The notes under the pieces are model-generated. The model was given only the letters and a program-made list of their open reading frames with translations. It made no database searches and had not been told where the DNA came from. Made by a program: the position numbers and the translations under genes. This document shows positions 11,034 to 21,209 of a DNA stretch of 64,000 bases, one piece after another. Source of the stretch: Epithemia pelagica. Taxonomy: Eukaryota; Bacillariophyta; Bacillariophyceae; Surirellales; Surirellaceae. The stretch is from assembly GCA_946965045.2 (NCBI GenBank), contig OX337238.1, forward strand, positions 2,542,001 to 2,606,000, written 5' to 3'. The number at the start of each line of letters is the position of its first letter. Within the stretch, counting starts at the first letter, position 1.

Positions 11034-11789
11034 ATGTCTGACGACGATTCCAACCTCTCTATTCGACACATCTTTCATTCCTTCCAACAAAGCGGGGAGG
11101 AACTCCATCCACCCGTGGCCCATCCGGGCGAGCCCTTGGTTGAAACTCCGAAACAGACCCCGACTCAGGCCAGTGCTCCGAATCCCTTCCAGACCCCGGA
11201 CCAAGTGGTCCAGCCTCCTTCGATCCCGACTCAACCTTCGACTCCGCCTCGCCGTTTGAACCCTACTCGCACCCGACGTACGAGCCGTCTTCTTACTGCA
11301 CATATCCGACACTTCCGCGAGCCGACTGAGTCGACTACCGACCCCGACGTGATCCGTTCCACAACCGAACGCGAGATCGATTTCCAGTCCGTCCAACCCG
11401 TGACTGACCTTGAGGACATCCAACGACTTCTCGACCTCTTGAACCAGTGCTCGAGACGCCGTTTCATTGTCCAAGCCCTGTTGGGCAACCCTGTGGAACC
11501 CATCCGTATTCGATTCATCTCCTTTGAACGTCCAACCAACTACTTCCACACCATCTGGATCGTCAACTCGACGACGAATCCGCTACCTACCCCGACTACT
11601 CGTCTCGACGAGTACGTCTCCTTTGTTCACGAGATCCATCTCTGCCAGGATTTCCGTGCGACTATCTACCCTCTCTTCACTCAACACGTGAACCACTTGT
11701 TGGAAGACGACGACGTTGAAGAACTAGCCACTACAGTGACCGATTCCGCATCTCGTCTTCAGTACCGAGCCGAAAGTGACCAAGAATAA
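11034..11789 (+). CDS. Accessory ORF of the copia element, unknown function
   Basis: 251 codons from an ATG (MSDDDSNLSIRHIF) 38 bp after the 5' LTR, ending in a TAA at 11787-11789. The N-terminal ~95 residues are Pro/Thr/Gln-rich and end in an Arg cluster (RRLNPTRTRRTSRLL). The C-terminal ~150 residues look folded (DLEDIQRLLDLLNQCSRR, FISFERPTNYFHTIWIV, EYVSFVHEIHLCQDF) and finish acidic (EDDDVEELA). No zinc knuckle, protease, coiled coil or membrane segment is seen. Standard copia elements place gag at once after the leader, so a separate upstream ORF is unusual. It could be an extra structural or regulatory protein, or a captured host gene. I do not recognise it. Confidence 0.7.
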   Translation: MSDDDSNLSIRHIFHSFQQSGEELHPPVAHPGEPLVETPKQTPTQASAPNPFQTPDQVVQPPSIPTQPSTPPRRLNPTRTRRTSRLLTAHIRHFREPTESTTDPDVIRSTTEREIDFQSVQPVTDLEDIQRLLDLLNQCSRRRFIVQALLGNPVEPIRIRFISFERPTNYFHTIWIVNSTTNPLPTPTTRLDEYVSFVHEIHLCQDFRATIYPLFTQHVNHLLEDDDVEELATTVTDSASRLQYRAESDQE

Positions 11790-12123
11790 GTAACTTTACG
11801 TAGTTTCTACACCAAACCAGACACAAGATCGAGTTCCGTCCAAGACTTAAACTCAACGCACATCCGGGTACCCTTGGTCGCACAACACGCCACACATTCC
11901 CGTCAAATCGCGAAAATTCGGCGAAAATTTGTTGAAACTCGGCGAAAATTTGTCGGAATCAACGGAAATTTCCAGGAGTCGCACATCACAACACACATCC
12001 GGGTATCACATACGTGGTACATACGTGGCACACGTGGTACATCCGGGTTCACATCACATCACACATTAAATAAACCACATCACACCGCACATTAAATAAA
12101 CATCGAACCAACCAAATAACATC
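11790..12123 (+). other. Non-coding spacer with short repeats between the accessory ORF and gag-pol
   Basis: 334 bp without a credible gene. It holds tandem-like CGGCGAAAATTTGT motifs (near 11920 and 11941), repeated CACATCCGGGT and ACGTGGTACAT words (near 11861-12050), and two CACATTAAATAAA blocks just before the gag-pol ATG. It may serve as a second internal leader or a ribosome-access region (inference). Confidence 0.5.
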
Positions 12124-15100
12124 ATGGAAGCGACACCTCCCAAGACACCGTTTACTCCTCCTGAGGACAAGTCAAGTCATATAACAGACCAAGATCTCTT
12201 CGACCATATAACTAAAGGCATCTTTGGTTGTAATGATGAACGAGCCCAATCACTTCAAAAGTGGATGCGACATCATGGTTTTGAACATATCCTTCATGTC
12301 CTCGACCATGTTGCAACTGATCCCAAGGAGACACTCAAGGATCTCATGCAATACAACGTTGGAAAGCAAGTCAACGACCTACAGACAAGTACAAGATTAC
12401 AACTCAAACTAATGGCATATTGGTTACTACAACAACGGCAACTCCAACATGGAAAACTACCCCGTGCTACATGGATGAACCTCACGAGGGACCAATATGA
12501 CGATTGGAGGATCAACACCGACTTTACCAAGTCTGGTATGAACCAAGACCCAGTTTCTCCTCTGAAATCACCTGCACACTCCGTATCATCCCGATCTCCC
12601 ACTACATCCTCTACAACATCTCAATCCATGTTAGATCTCTCTGCTTTCAAGAAAGGAACCAAAAGAGATGCAACAGCATTTGAATCATTCAAAGACGAAC
12701 GATACTTTGATTCGTTTTGGCGTGTATTCAAATCAACTGCGAAAGCACAAGGATTGTCGAATGTTCTTGATTTCAATTACAAGGTACCCAAGGATGACGA
12801 ATGCGCAGAGTTACTTTTCCGAGAACAACAAGTCTTTGTCTATTCTGTACTTGTACGTATTATCCAAACCGACCAAGGAAGAGCATACGTTCGAGAACAT
12901 GAACATGATGAAGATGCAAGAGCCGTCTTGAAGAAACTCCATGTTCTACACACTGAATCTGATCTAGCTAAGCGAGAAGTGTTACGCCTAACAAGCTACA
13001 TTTCGAATCTTCGACTGGATGACTCTTGGCGTGGTACAACTCGTCAGTTTCTCCTACATTTCCAAGAACAGCTACGACTTCTGGATAACCTTGTACCACT
13101 GTCGGATCGTATCCATGACCATACAAGGATGACCTTCCTTATGCAAGCTGTTGAAAAAGTACCTGATTTAAGACGAGTCAAGATCTTGGATAACGTTGTC
13201 AACACAAAATCTGGAGCCAAGTCTCTCTGTTATCAATCATATTTCCGCCTGCTTCTTGATGCTGCTTTTGACCATGACCAAGCTACCCGAACTTCTGCGT
13301 CTAACCGTCGTCGTCATGTAAAGCAACATGAATTTCAGTTGGATGAACCTTTTGAACCAGTGGAGCCCCCTGACTACCAGATCAACAACACGAATATCCA
13401 ATCCGAAAAGTCCCCAACTTCGTCGAAAATCAGTCTTCCAAGAGATGTATGGTTTAAACTCTCTGAAGAGGATCGGCAAATCATTGTCGACTTCAATAAA
13501 TCCGTCCAAGATTCCCCGACAACTCCACGCAAGGTCCAAACACATTCTCTTGACATTGATCCTGAACCGGACCCTGATCCTGATGCCAACAACATTGGTG
13601 ATACCCATCAAGATGCACCAGAACAAGATCCATTCGATACATCCTCTGATCCGGTTACCCAGTTCGTACAGCAGGCTATTGCATCGACAAATATCAATCA
13701 TCCAGCATCTGACCTCAGCAACATCTTGTCAACTTCTACGACAAAGTCAAGTCCTAAAGTCAAGTTCAAGTCTTCTGCCGATCACAAGCAAAAGGTTCAT
13801 ATGTCACGGTATCTATTCTCCCGCAAATCCACCTTTTCTGGTAATCAACTCATCGATCGAGGTGCCAATGGAGGCCTTGCAGGATCTGACATGCGTATCC
13901 TTGCCAAAACCGGACGTCATATTACCATCGTAGGTATTGACAATCATGAATTGACTGGCCTTCCAGTTGTTACCTGTGCTGCCAAGTTTGATACAAGTGA
14001 TGGACCCATTATTGGTATCTTCAATGAATATGCCCACTATGGAAAGGGTTTATCTATCCATGCCCCAGCGCAATTTGAACATTTCGGCCTATCTGTCGAC
14101 GAACGATCCGTCAAGGTTGATGGCAAACAACGCATTACTACCCTTGATGGACGCGCATTGCCCTTACGAATCAAAGATGGCCTTGCATACATTCAATCTC
14201 TGGGAATCCCTTCTGATGACGATATGGATAAATATCCACATATTGTGTTCACTTCACCCCATATCTGGGATCCTTCTGTACTTGACCATACCCATCCAGA
14301 CCCCCATCAAGACCCTGCACCGAACTGGACATCTGTGGAGACTGATGGTAGTATGGAAACGTACCCCTATGACCAATATGGGGAGTATACCGATCGCGTT
14401 GTATGCACTCTGAATCTCCTCCTTGATCTCCCATATGATCATGGCCCCGATACACCTTCCTTCTTCTCCATCTATGCTGATCAAGATGGCAACGACCCCA
14501 CACTTCATGCGTCTGTCCACAAACTCTACAAGGAACAATACGACTGGAAGAAATTTCGCCCTTTCTTTGGTTGGCAATCGGAAGACGTAATCGCCGATAC
14601 GTTCAAGCATACAACTCGTCATGGACACATTTCCTTTGACCAGGATACCTTGAAGAAACACTTTAAGGCCCGGAATCCTATCCTTAACCTACCACGACGG
14701 CATGAACCCGTTGCCACTGACTCCATCTTCTCCGACACCCCTGCTGTTAACCATGGTGGCAAGATTGCTCAGATTTTTGTTGGTCGTGATACTTTGGTTA
14801 CTGACATTTATGGTATCAAGTCTACCAAGCAATTCGTCAATACCCTCCAGGATAACATTCGTACACGTGGTGTCATGGAGACTTTGATCAGTGATGGTGG
14901 TTCGTCACTTATTTCCCACAAGGTCAAGGATATTCTTCGCACCCTTCTGATTGGTGAATACCGTTCCGAGCCCTATCATCAACACCAGAACAAAGCTGAG
15001 AACCGCTACCAGACCGTTAAGCGTATGACCAACGCTATCATGAATGCCTCTGGTTGCCCTGCTTCTGCATGGTTACTTTGTTTAGAATATGTGTGTGACC

Positions 15101-16845
15101 TCCTCAATCACACTTCCTCTCCCACCCACTCTGGCCGCACCCCTCTTGAGGCTCTTACCGGTACCCCACCCGACATTACCCATCTCCTTTTCTTTCCTTT
15201 CTGGGATGAGGTCTACTATCGTGTCGACCCTTCTGAACCTACCTCCGGTTCTTACCCTTCGTCTCCCGACGAGAAGCTTGGCCACTGGGTTGGTTTTGCC
15301 CACAATGTTGGTGATGCCTTTACTTGGAAGATCCTCACTGCCGACAACGTCATCATCTACCGTTCCGCTGTCCGTCGCGTTGCCTCCACTACCCCCAACC
15401 TTCGTGTGGATATCTCTTCAGGGGAGGAGTCGCCGCATAAACCCACTGACAAGCAAGGTGACACTGTCTTTATTCGCAGCAGAAGTGAAGACCCATCCAC
15501 ACCTATGCCAACAATTGACTATGACGATTTAGTTGGACGCACATTCCTTTGTGACACTGAAGAGAATGGGGAGCGCCACCGAGCACGAGTAATCAAACGA
15601 GTTGTCGACCTGGAACAAGATGCAACCAAACAAGAAGATCGACTCAAATACATCTTTCGCAAGTCTAACTCCAATGTTGATGAGATGATCTCCTACAACC
15701 AGCTCATGGAATACATTGAAAGGGATAATCAAGCCCAAACGACAGGGGATAGTCTCTTCCGATTCAGAGACGTTATTGCACACCAAGGACCTTTGAACTC
15801 AAGCGACCCAGACTATAAAGGGAGTAAATATAATGTCCTTGTTGATTGGGAGACTGGGGAGACGACATACGAACCTCTATCTCTTATTGCAAATGATGAC
15901 CCCATCACAGTCGCCATCTATGCCAAGAAAAATGGTTTGCTGGATCTACCTGGATGGAAACATCTCAAGCGATACGTCAAGACAAGCAAAAGACTCATTC
16001 GAGCAGCTAAACAATCCAGGATCAAACAAGTTCGTCGCTCTATCAAGTACAAGTTTGGTTTCCAAGTACCTCGCACCTATGAAGAAGCAGTGGAACTAGA
16101 CAAGCAGTTTGGGAACACGAAATGGCAAGACGCAACAGAGTTGGAACTCTCACAGATCCAATCGTATAACACTTTCAAGAACCATGGAAAAGCCAAGTTC
16201 ATTAATGGGAAATTGGCCAATGCACCAGAAGGATATCATAAGATAAGAGTACATCTGGTCTTTGATGTCAAGCATGACGGAAGGCACAAGGCACGACTTG
16301 TCGCAGATGGACATCTCACCAAGGAACCCGTTGAGACCATCTATATGCAGGATGGCTGTAACTGCTTTCCCAGTAACCATATCATGCATGAGATTTGCGG
16401 TACACCCGTGGACTGGTACAGTAAGCGACAAGCCACAGTGGAGACAGCCACGTATGGATCTGAATTTGTTGCCGCCAGGACTGCAGTTGATCAGATCACG
16501 GAGCTACGCCTTACACTCCGATACTTGGGAGTCCCTCTGCGAGAGAAGAGTTACATGTTTGGAGATAACCGCTCTGTCGTTATCAATAGCACCACACCAC
16601 ACTCAATCATCTCCAAGAGGCACCATCTCCTATCCTATCACCGAGTCCGTGAAGCTATCGCTGCAAAATACGTCGCATTCTACTGGAAAGATGGAAAGAC
16701 AAACCCAGCTGATATCCTCAGTAAACATTGGGAATTCGCCGCAGTTTGGCCCATGCTCAGATCTTTGTTATTCTGGAGAGGAAAAATCCAGGAAAGTGAT
16801 GAGGGAATTGACAAGCCTCATTCGACGAATTGTGGGGAGTGTTAG
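12124..16845 (+). pseudogene. Gag-Pol polyprotein of the copia element, RT core deleted
   Basis: A single 1573-codon frame. Residues 1-~430 are Gag-like without an obvious CCHC knuckle. An aspartic protease motif (LIDRGANGG) lies near residue 577. The integrase has its His motif (HTTRHGH) near 829, followed by ATDSIFSDTPA, ISDGG and NKAENRYQ, which supply the D, D and E. RT begins normally (VFDVKHDGRHKARLVADGHLT, about 1378-1400) and then jumps to RNase H (TPVDWYSKRQATVETATYGSEF, FGDNRSVV, NPADILSKHW). The whole RT palm, including the expected YVDD, is absent. The junction holds a 57-bp inverted piece (16342-16398). The frame survives the rearrangement, so Gag, protease and integrase could still be made. 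Copia Pol is normally several hundred residues longer. Confidence 0.9.
16342..16398 (-). other. Inverted RNase H fragment at the RT-deletion junction
   Basis: Read on the minus strand, these 57 bases encode ANLMHDMVTGKAVTAILHI. That is the copia RNase H segment expected immediately before the TPVDWYSKRQ that follows on the plus strand. The piece is therefore flipped in place, and the sequence upstream of it (RT palm to the start of RNase H) is lost. The pattern fits an error during reverse transcription (template switch with strand inversion) or a break repaired with local inversion. Confidence 0.85.
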
Positions 16846-17597
16846 GATTCTCACCGAAAACTAGGTGGCGAAACCTACAACTCATCGAATGATGCTAGTA
16901 TTTTATGGCATCCGATGACATTTTCCTAAAAGTGAGAAAAGAATGTCGGCATGCTCGCGAAACTATAAATTTGGCCACGGCATGCTCGCAGTGCACGCGT
17001 TATCGGCGACCGCTCGGATATTAACTATGGCCCAACACGTGCGCGCCCAAAACTATCAAGTGCGCGCCTCTACTATCCGAGTACGCGCATCCACGATTCG
17101 ACCTAACGGTCTATGTAATCAAAGCACGAATCACGATCACGCGAGACCATATCTCTGTTCCCACAAATCCAAGAATGCAAACAGCAACGCGCCCAGGACA
17201 AGACTTATACCACGACAAAGCAAGAGCTGTTGCATCCCATACATGTTATCCATCACCCTATACATTCAATATACACCAATGCCGGTCTACTCCAACCAGT
17301 GAGGACCTATCACACCAGATCCATGGCCGTATGCAAGAGCCAGGACTTCGGCACCGTCAACCACCTTAGTTAGTAATCGTCTCACAATCATTAATATCAC
17401 CATTTTAACACTCACCTTAAGACTTACCTCTTATCAGTGGACCGACTGCCCCCACCCACGGCGGACTTCGACTTGCAACTCTTCTCTGACCCGTGGAGGA
17501 TTGTTGTATCGGTTGGTGATTCGATTGTCGGCTCAGCGAGCCTTTTACCTATCCTAACTATCTGTCTAACCCCTGTTGAATCGAGAGAAGTTTATCA
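16840..17597 (+). repeat. 3' LTR
   Basis: 758 bp, the same TG...CA ends as the 5' LTR, with one visible difference (G at 17444 versus A at 10842). Preceded by a GTGGGGAG polypurine tract. The gag-pol stop codon lies just inside it. Confidence 0.95.
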
Positions 17598-17602
17598 GTA
17601 CC
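17598..17602. repeat. Target-site duplication GTACC, right copy
   Basis: GTACC directly after the CA end of the 3' LTR, matching 10233-10237. Confidence 0.9.
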
Positions 17603-18657
17603 TTGAGCTGCTTTTTCTTGTCAATCAACAACAGAGTCTCACATGAATCCACCCCTTGACCACCAATAACGGCAATGCCAGTTTCGAAGGCCACCATGCT
17701 ACAACTACGGCGTCCCGTGGGCAATGGTGGAAGGTTCCACACAATCCGACGTTCCGTATCCAAAACCTCAACCGTAGCATTCGATCTGATACCACCTGCA
17801 ACAATGATACACGATCCAACTGACACAGCTGCATGAAGATAACGTGCGTCAGATAGAGCTATGTCTGTGCAGGTCGCCCATGCCGACCATGACGAGGAAT
17901 ACACTACAGCAGTAGTCTTCTTGGTCGTATCATCAGAAGTGTCGTCAAAATGTAATGACTCAACCGATGAAAACGCATTACTAACATTGAGTCCTCCTCC
18001 AACAACAAAGATACGGTGACCAATGACAGCACTAGCACAACCATGCCGAGGAACTGTCATGGATGGCCCAGGAATCACAGTTTGGTTGCTTGGCATAACT
18101 GTATCAATTATATCAACCGACGTCAAAGAGTTTTTGTTGAGTCCACCCATGACGACAATAAAGCGATTGTAGACGGCAACAGTCGAACATCCATATCCGT
18201 ACTCTCTCGTAGACAATTGGTAATTCAAGGTCGTCCATTGGTTGCTGGTGGCGCGTACCGATGCCCCTGAAAACAAATGTTCAACATCAATCCGTTCAAT
18301 ACTTTTATTCCTTGCATTGTCTCCTCCAATCACGTAAACTCCTCCGTTACAAACCACCGCAGCATGGAAGCATCTCTTTTCGTTCAACGGCGGTCCTTCC
18401 CGCCATTGTTTGTGTTCTTCTGCCAAATTCAGCAACAGAACGGAGTCGGTATAGCCTTGACCTTGTTTGTTTCCTCCCAGAACTACAACCGTCTGGGCAT
18501 TGTCATGGTCGAGCACAACCGATGCATGACCAGAACGCCATCCACCCAAAAGGGGAGGCCAGTCATTGACATTCCATTGCGGTACGGAATCACTGAGGTT
18601 ATCACTGTTGACAAAGCCAAGTCCGGATTGCTGTGCTTGTTTGTGAAATCGTGTCAT
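17602..18657 (-). CDS. Kelch / coiled-coil protein, copy 3: kelch exon 1
   Basis: 352 codons from the ATG of MTRFHKQAQQSGLGF to CTCAAG, with six kelch blades (VVVLGG, VYVIGG, IVVMGG, IFVVGG, IIVAGG, IAVIGG). In sister genes a GTACGT donor follows the final AAG. Here the copia insertion leaves GTAC followed by LTR sequence (GTACTG), so the GT is kept but the donor context has changed. If not spliced, translation would add about 12 residues from the LTR and stop. Exon 2 is at 8400-10154, so a functional mRNA would need a 7.4-kb intron to be removed. Confidence 0.75.
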
Positions 18658-19080
18658 GGTCGTTTTGGTTTCTTGCGCAATGCGATCTTTTCGGTACAAT
18701 GTACTCTCTAGATGGACTGCGACCAATAAATAGCCCCGGGGCGAGAGTGAAGAGACGATGGAAAGGCGTCGCACGGTACAACTATAAAAGGAGCGCGTGA
18801 CGAGCCTTCAAACACGGGACTCGCTTCTCGAGCGAACACAGCAGAAGAGAGGACAGAATGTCGCCCCGCCCCCCGCCCCCGCCGCCCCGGTGTGTCGATC
18901 ATTCGTTGAGGAACAACAGAAAACAACCAAAGGTCGAATCGTCGTTGTGTTCCCGACGATGCCTTTCGTGTCGATCACCCAAAAGTAGAATCTAACAGCC
19001 ACAAACAACAAGCTTCCTCTATCAACTCGTCCTCTGGAGCGGTTGCTTTCATCTTTGGAGCATGACAGAATCGCAGGACA
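18658..19080. promoter_or_regulatory. Divergent intergenic region upstream of kelch copy 3
   Basis: About 420 bp with the shared blocks TAGCCCCGGGGCGAGAGTG (near 18732), a C-rich tract near 18865-18890 and the TTGTGTTCCCGACGATGCC leader near 18944. The same order occurs at the other head-to-head junctions. No gene is seen. Inferred shared promoter. Confidence 0.4.
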
Positions 19081-19345
19081 ATGCAGCGTCGTGCTCCCTC
19101 CACAGTTGCGGCCGCAGCGCCCGGTCTCACCCAAGACGCATCATTGTCGTCCCACTCCCACTGCTAGTACAGCCGTGCGTCGCAAAAAGCGAAAGGGTCT
19201 GTTGAATTCCAGTCGACGTTCGTTGTCGTTGTGGGACGACGATGGCAACTACGAAGAACCCCTTCCCTTCTATCGAATTTGCCAGTTTCCCGAGGCGCAG
19301 TTCCCATTACACCGAGTTGCGCAAATACAGAAGCAAACGACATGA
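19081..19345 (+). pseudogene. Decayed RAPST-family relative, copy 2 (5' part)
   Basis: It begins ATG CAG CGT CGT and RAPSTVAAAAPGLTQDA. A frameshift near 19145-19165 moves the conserved RRKKRKGLLNSSRRS - NYEEPL - FPEAQFPLH block into another frame, which stops at 19345. The membrane segment present in the 45976 copy is missing. Followed by about 500 bp that also occur, slightly diverged, at 46440-46990. Confidence 0.55.
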
Positions 19346-20029
19346 AATCACACAATGAATGCAACAATCAATCAATCAATGGAAGAACAGAAGAGAACGG
19401 TTTGGATATGATTGCATCTGACCAACAGCCAATTCTAATGGAGAAAATCGTGTCAGGGAGACAACCGGCTTGAAAAAGCAAACCTTCAGTGTCTCCCCCC
19501 AAAATGAATAAGCACGGACACTTTCTTCTTGTATCCAATTCTTGGGGACGTTCTAGTTGACGCCTGCAGCTTCTCGAAAAGCGACTATCGTCCCACGCAT
19601 TTTGTGTCATGTCGCCCATCAGACCAACTACAACAAGACAATATCATTGCATGATTCCAATTGAAGATGAGTCTTCTTTTGCAAAAGACGCGAAGAAAAG
19701 CAACTGCGCATGTTTCTCACAAGTCTCATCTCCTCGTCACGAACAGCAACCAATACTACGGAACCTACTCATTCTCACACAAAAAAGGGCGATGAAGATG
19801 TAGGTAGGTAGTTGTCCATGTCACTTGTCCTTATATCTTGTCTCCATTGGATATTGGCACATAGCAGGGAACGTCGTCGTCGTCTTTGTTGTTGTGTTCC
19901 CACCGATCTAGAGAAGAAGAACAACAAGCAAAAAACAACATGCTTCGTCCTGTATCAACTCGTCCTCTGGAGCGGTTGCTTTCTACAGCTTCATTGGATC
20001 TTTGGAGCATCGCAGAAATGACACACAGA
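19346..20029. other. Gene-free duplicated segment
   Basis: About 19400-19860 matches 46530-46990 (for example the CTTCAGTGTCTCCCCCCAAAATGAATAAGC and CTTGTATCCAA.TCTTGGGGACG tracts), so it is an older duplicated block. From about 19865 the GGGAACGTCGTCGTCGTC leader of the next relative begins; the same leader restarts right after the transposon at 40044. No ORF is supported. Confidence 0.45.
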
Positions 20030-20792
20030 ATGACACGTCGTGCTCCTTCCACAGTTGCGGCCGCAGCGCCCGGTCTCATCCAAGACGCATCATCATCGTC
20101 CACTGCCACCTCCAGTACAGCCTTGCATCGCAAAAAGCAAATTGCCGTTCGACGATGCAACAAGGAAGATGATGAATTGGAACCACTTTCCCTTTCACCA
20201 GATTTATCGTATTTCCGAGGCAATGGAGACCATGTGATCGAACGCAAGAGGGTTACGCTCGACTCAAACAGTGTCGTGCCAAAGTTTTGTGGAAGGCGAT
20301 GGAATGTGTGATTCCTGACGTCCGAGAACGTGAACGAACACCCCTGACGCATCGACGGTACAATCAACGGTTTCGGGGAACCGATGAACCGGCACCCTCC
20401 GACAATCAAGATATCTGGGAGTTGACCGGCGCCTTGACGCACATTCAAGATTTGTTGGCGTATGGCGGTACGTTGCAGAAAAAAGGACATGCGAGCTATT
20501 GTCAGCTTCAATTGAGAGTCTCGAATTTTTTTTGTGGTGGCACTGGTAGTGGTGGTTCCTGTTTCTGTTACAGAGTCTCGCAGTTTGTGGTCTTCTCCTT
20601 GATGCTATTTGGGTGTTCTTATTGTTTGGTCCTACGACATTCCTGCCTTTCGTCGGACCATTTTTTGTAGATACCACCTTTCCCGGCATTGGAGTAGCAA
20701 TCAGTGGGACGATTGCGGCCCTCACGTTGACGTCCGTGGCACAGCACACACAACTCCTGAAGACACTCCAACAACAAGGAGCACTTCAATAG
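20030..20792 (+). pseudogene. Decayed RAPST-family relative, copy 3
   Basis: ATG with TRRAPSTVAAAAPGLIQDA, a basic patch, then EDDELEPLSLSPDLSYF. A frameshift leads to EGYARLKQCRAKVLWKAMECVIPDVRERER...WELTGALTHIQDLL, and a further shift to a hydrophobic C-terminal part (GPTTFLPFVGPFFVDTTFPGIGVAISG) ending QQGALQ with a stop at 20790-20792. Nearly identical to 51886-52648, including the frame breaks, so the breaks predate the duplication. Tail-to-tail with kelch copy 4. Confidence 0.55.
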
Positions 20793-21209
20793 TAATAGAC
20801 TGGTCCTGGGGTGTACACATGATATTCGAAAGCACACACTCTTCCACTTTGTGTCAACTATATGCTAGTGTAGTCATTCCCTCGATGTCGTGCTTTGTGG
20901 CAGACATATTGTGACCTAAACGAAAAGGAGAAGTACATGGAAACAGACCTGGAAGGGGTACCTTTCAAGGAGAAACAGATGAGTATTTTATCAATATATG
21001 GGATTCAGCATATCCGAGAAAGATGCTCCAATACAAGTGTCGAGCCATCGCTGCCTAAATTTCCATCCGCATTCCTTGTGCTCCAGTATAAAAACAACGA
21101 TAAATAGTGTACACAACAACCCGTGAACCTCATGAGCGCTTGTGGAGACACATCGGCTGAAACAGCGTTCCATTATTCAAAAAGAAAACCATGTAAGATC
21201 TGATTGAGA

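Larger units (their letters stand above)
10238..17597 (+). mobile_element. Ty1/copia-like LTR retrotransposon (7360 bp), young but RT-deleted
   Basis: Two 758-bp LTRs (10238-10995 and 16840-17597) start TGTTAGG and end TTTATCA. They differ at only one position that I can see (A at 10842, G at 17444) and are flanked by the 5-bp TSD GTACC. Internal content in order: an extra 251-aa ORF, a repeat-rich leader, then one long gag-pol ORF with domain order Gag - protease - integrase - (RT remnant) - RNase H, which defines copia. A purine-rich GTGGGGAG directly precedes the 3' LTR and is the likely polypurine tract. The RT catalytic core is missing, so the copy is presumably non-autonomous. The protease and integrase wording fits diatom copia (CoDi-type) elements. 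Confidence 0.95.

Noticed and set aside
16150-16431. Minus-strand ORF inside the copia pol gene
   Set aside because: Not a gene; its RNase H-like wording is explained by the 57-bp inverted fragment.
12124-16845. Calling the copia element autonomous because gag-pol is one open frame
   Set aside because: The RT palm with its catalytic YVDD is absent and part of RNase H is inverted.
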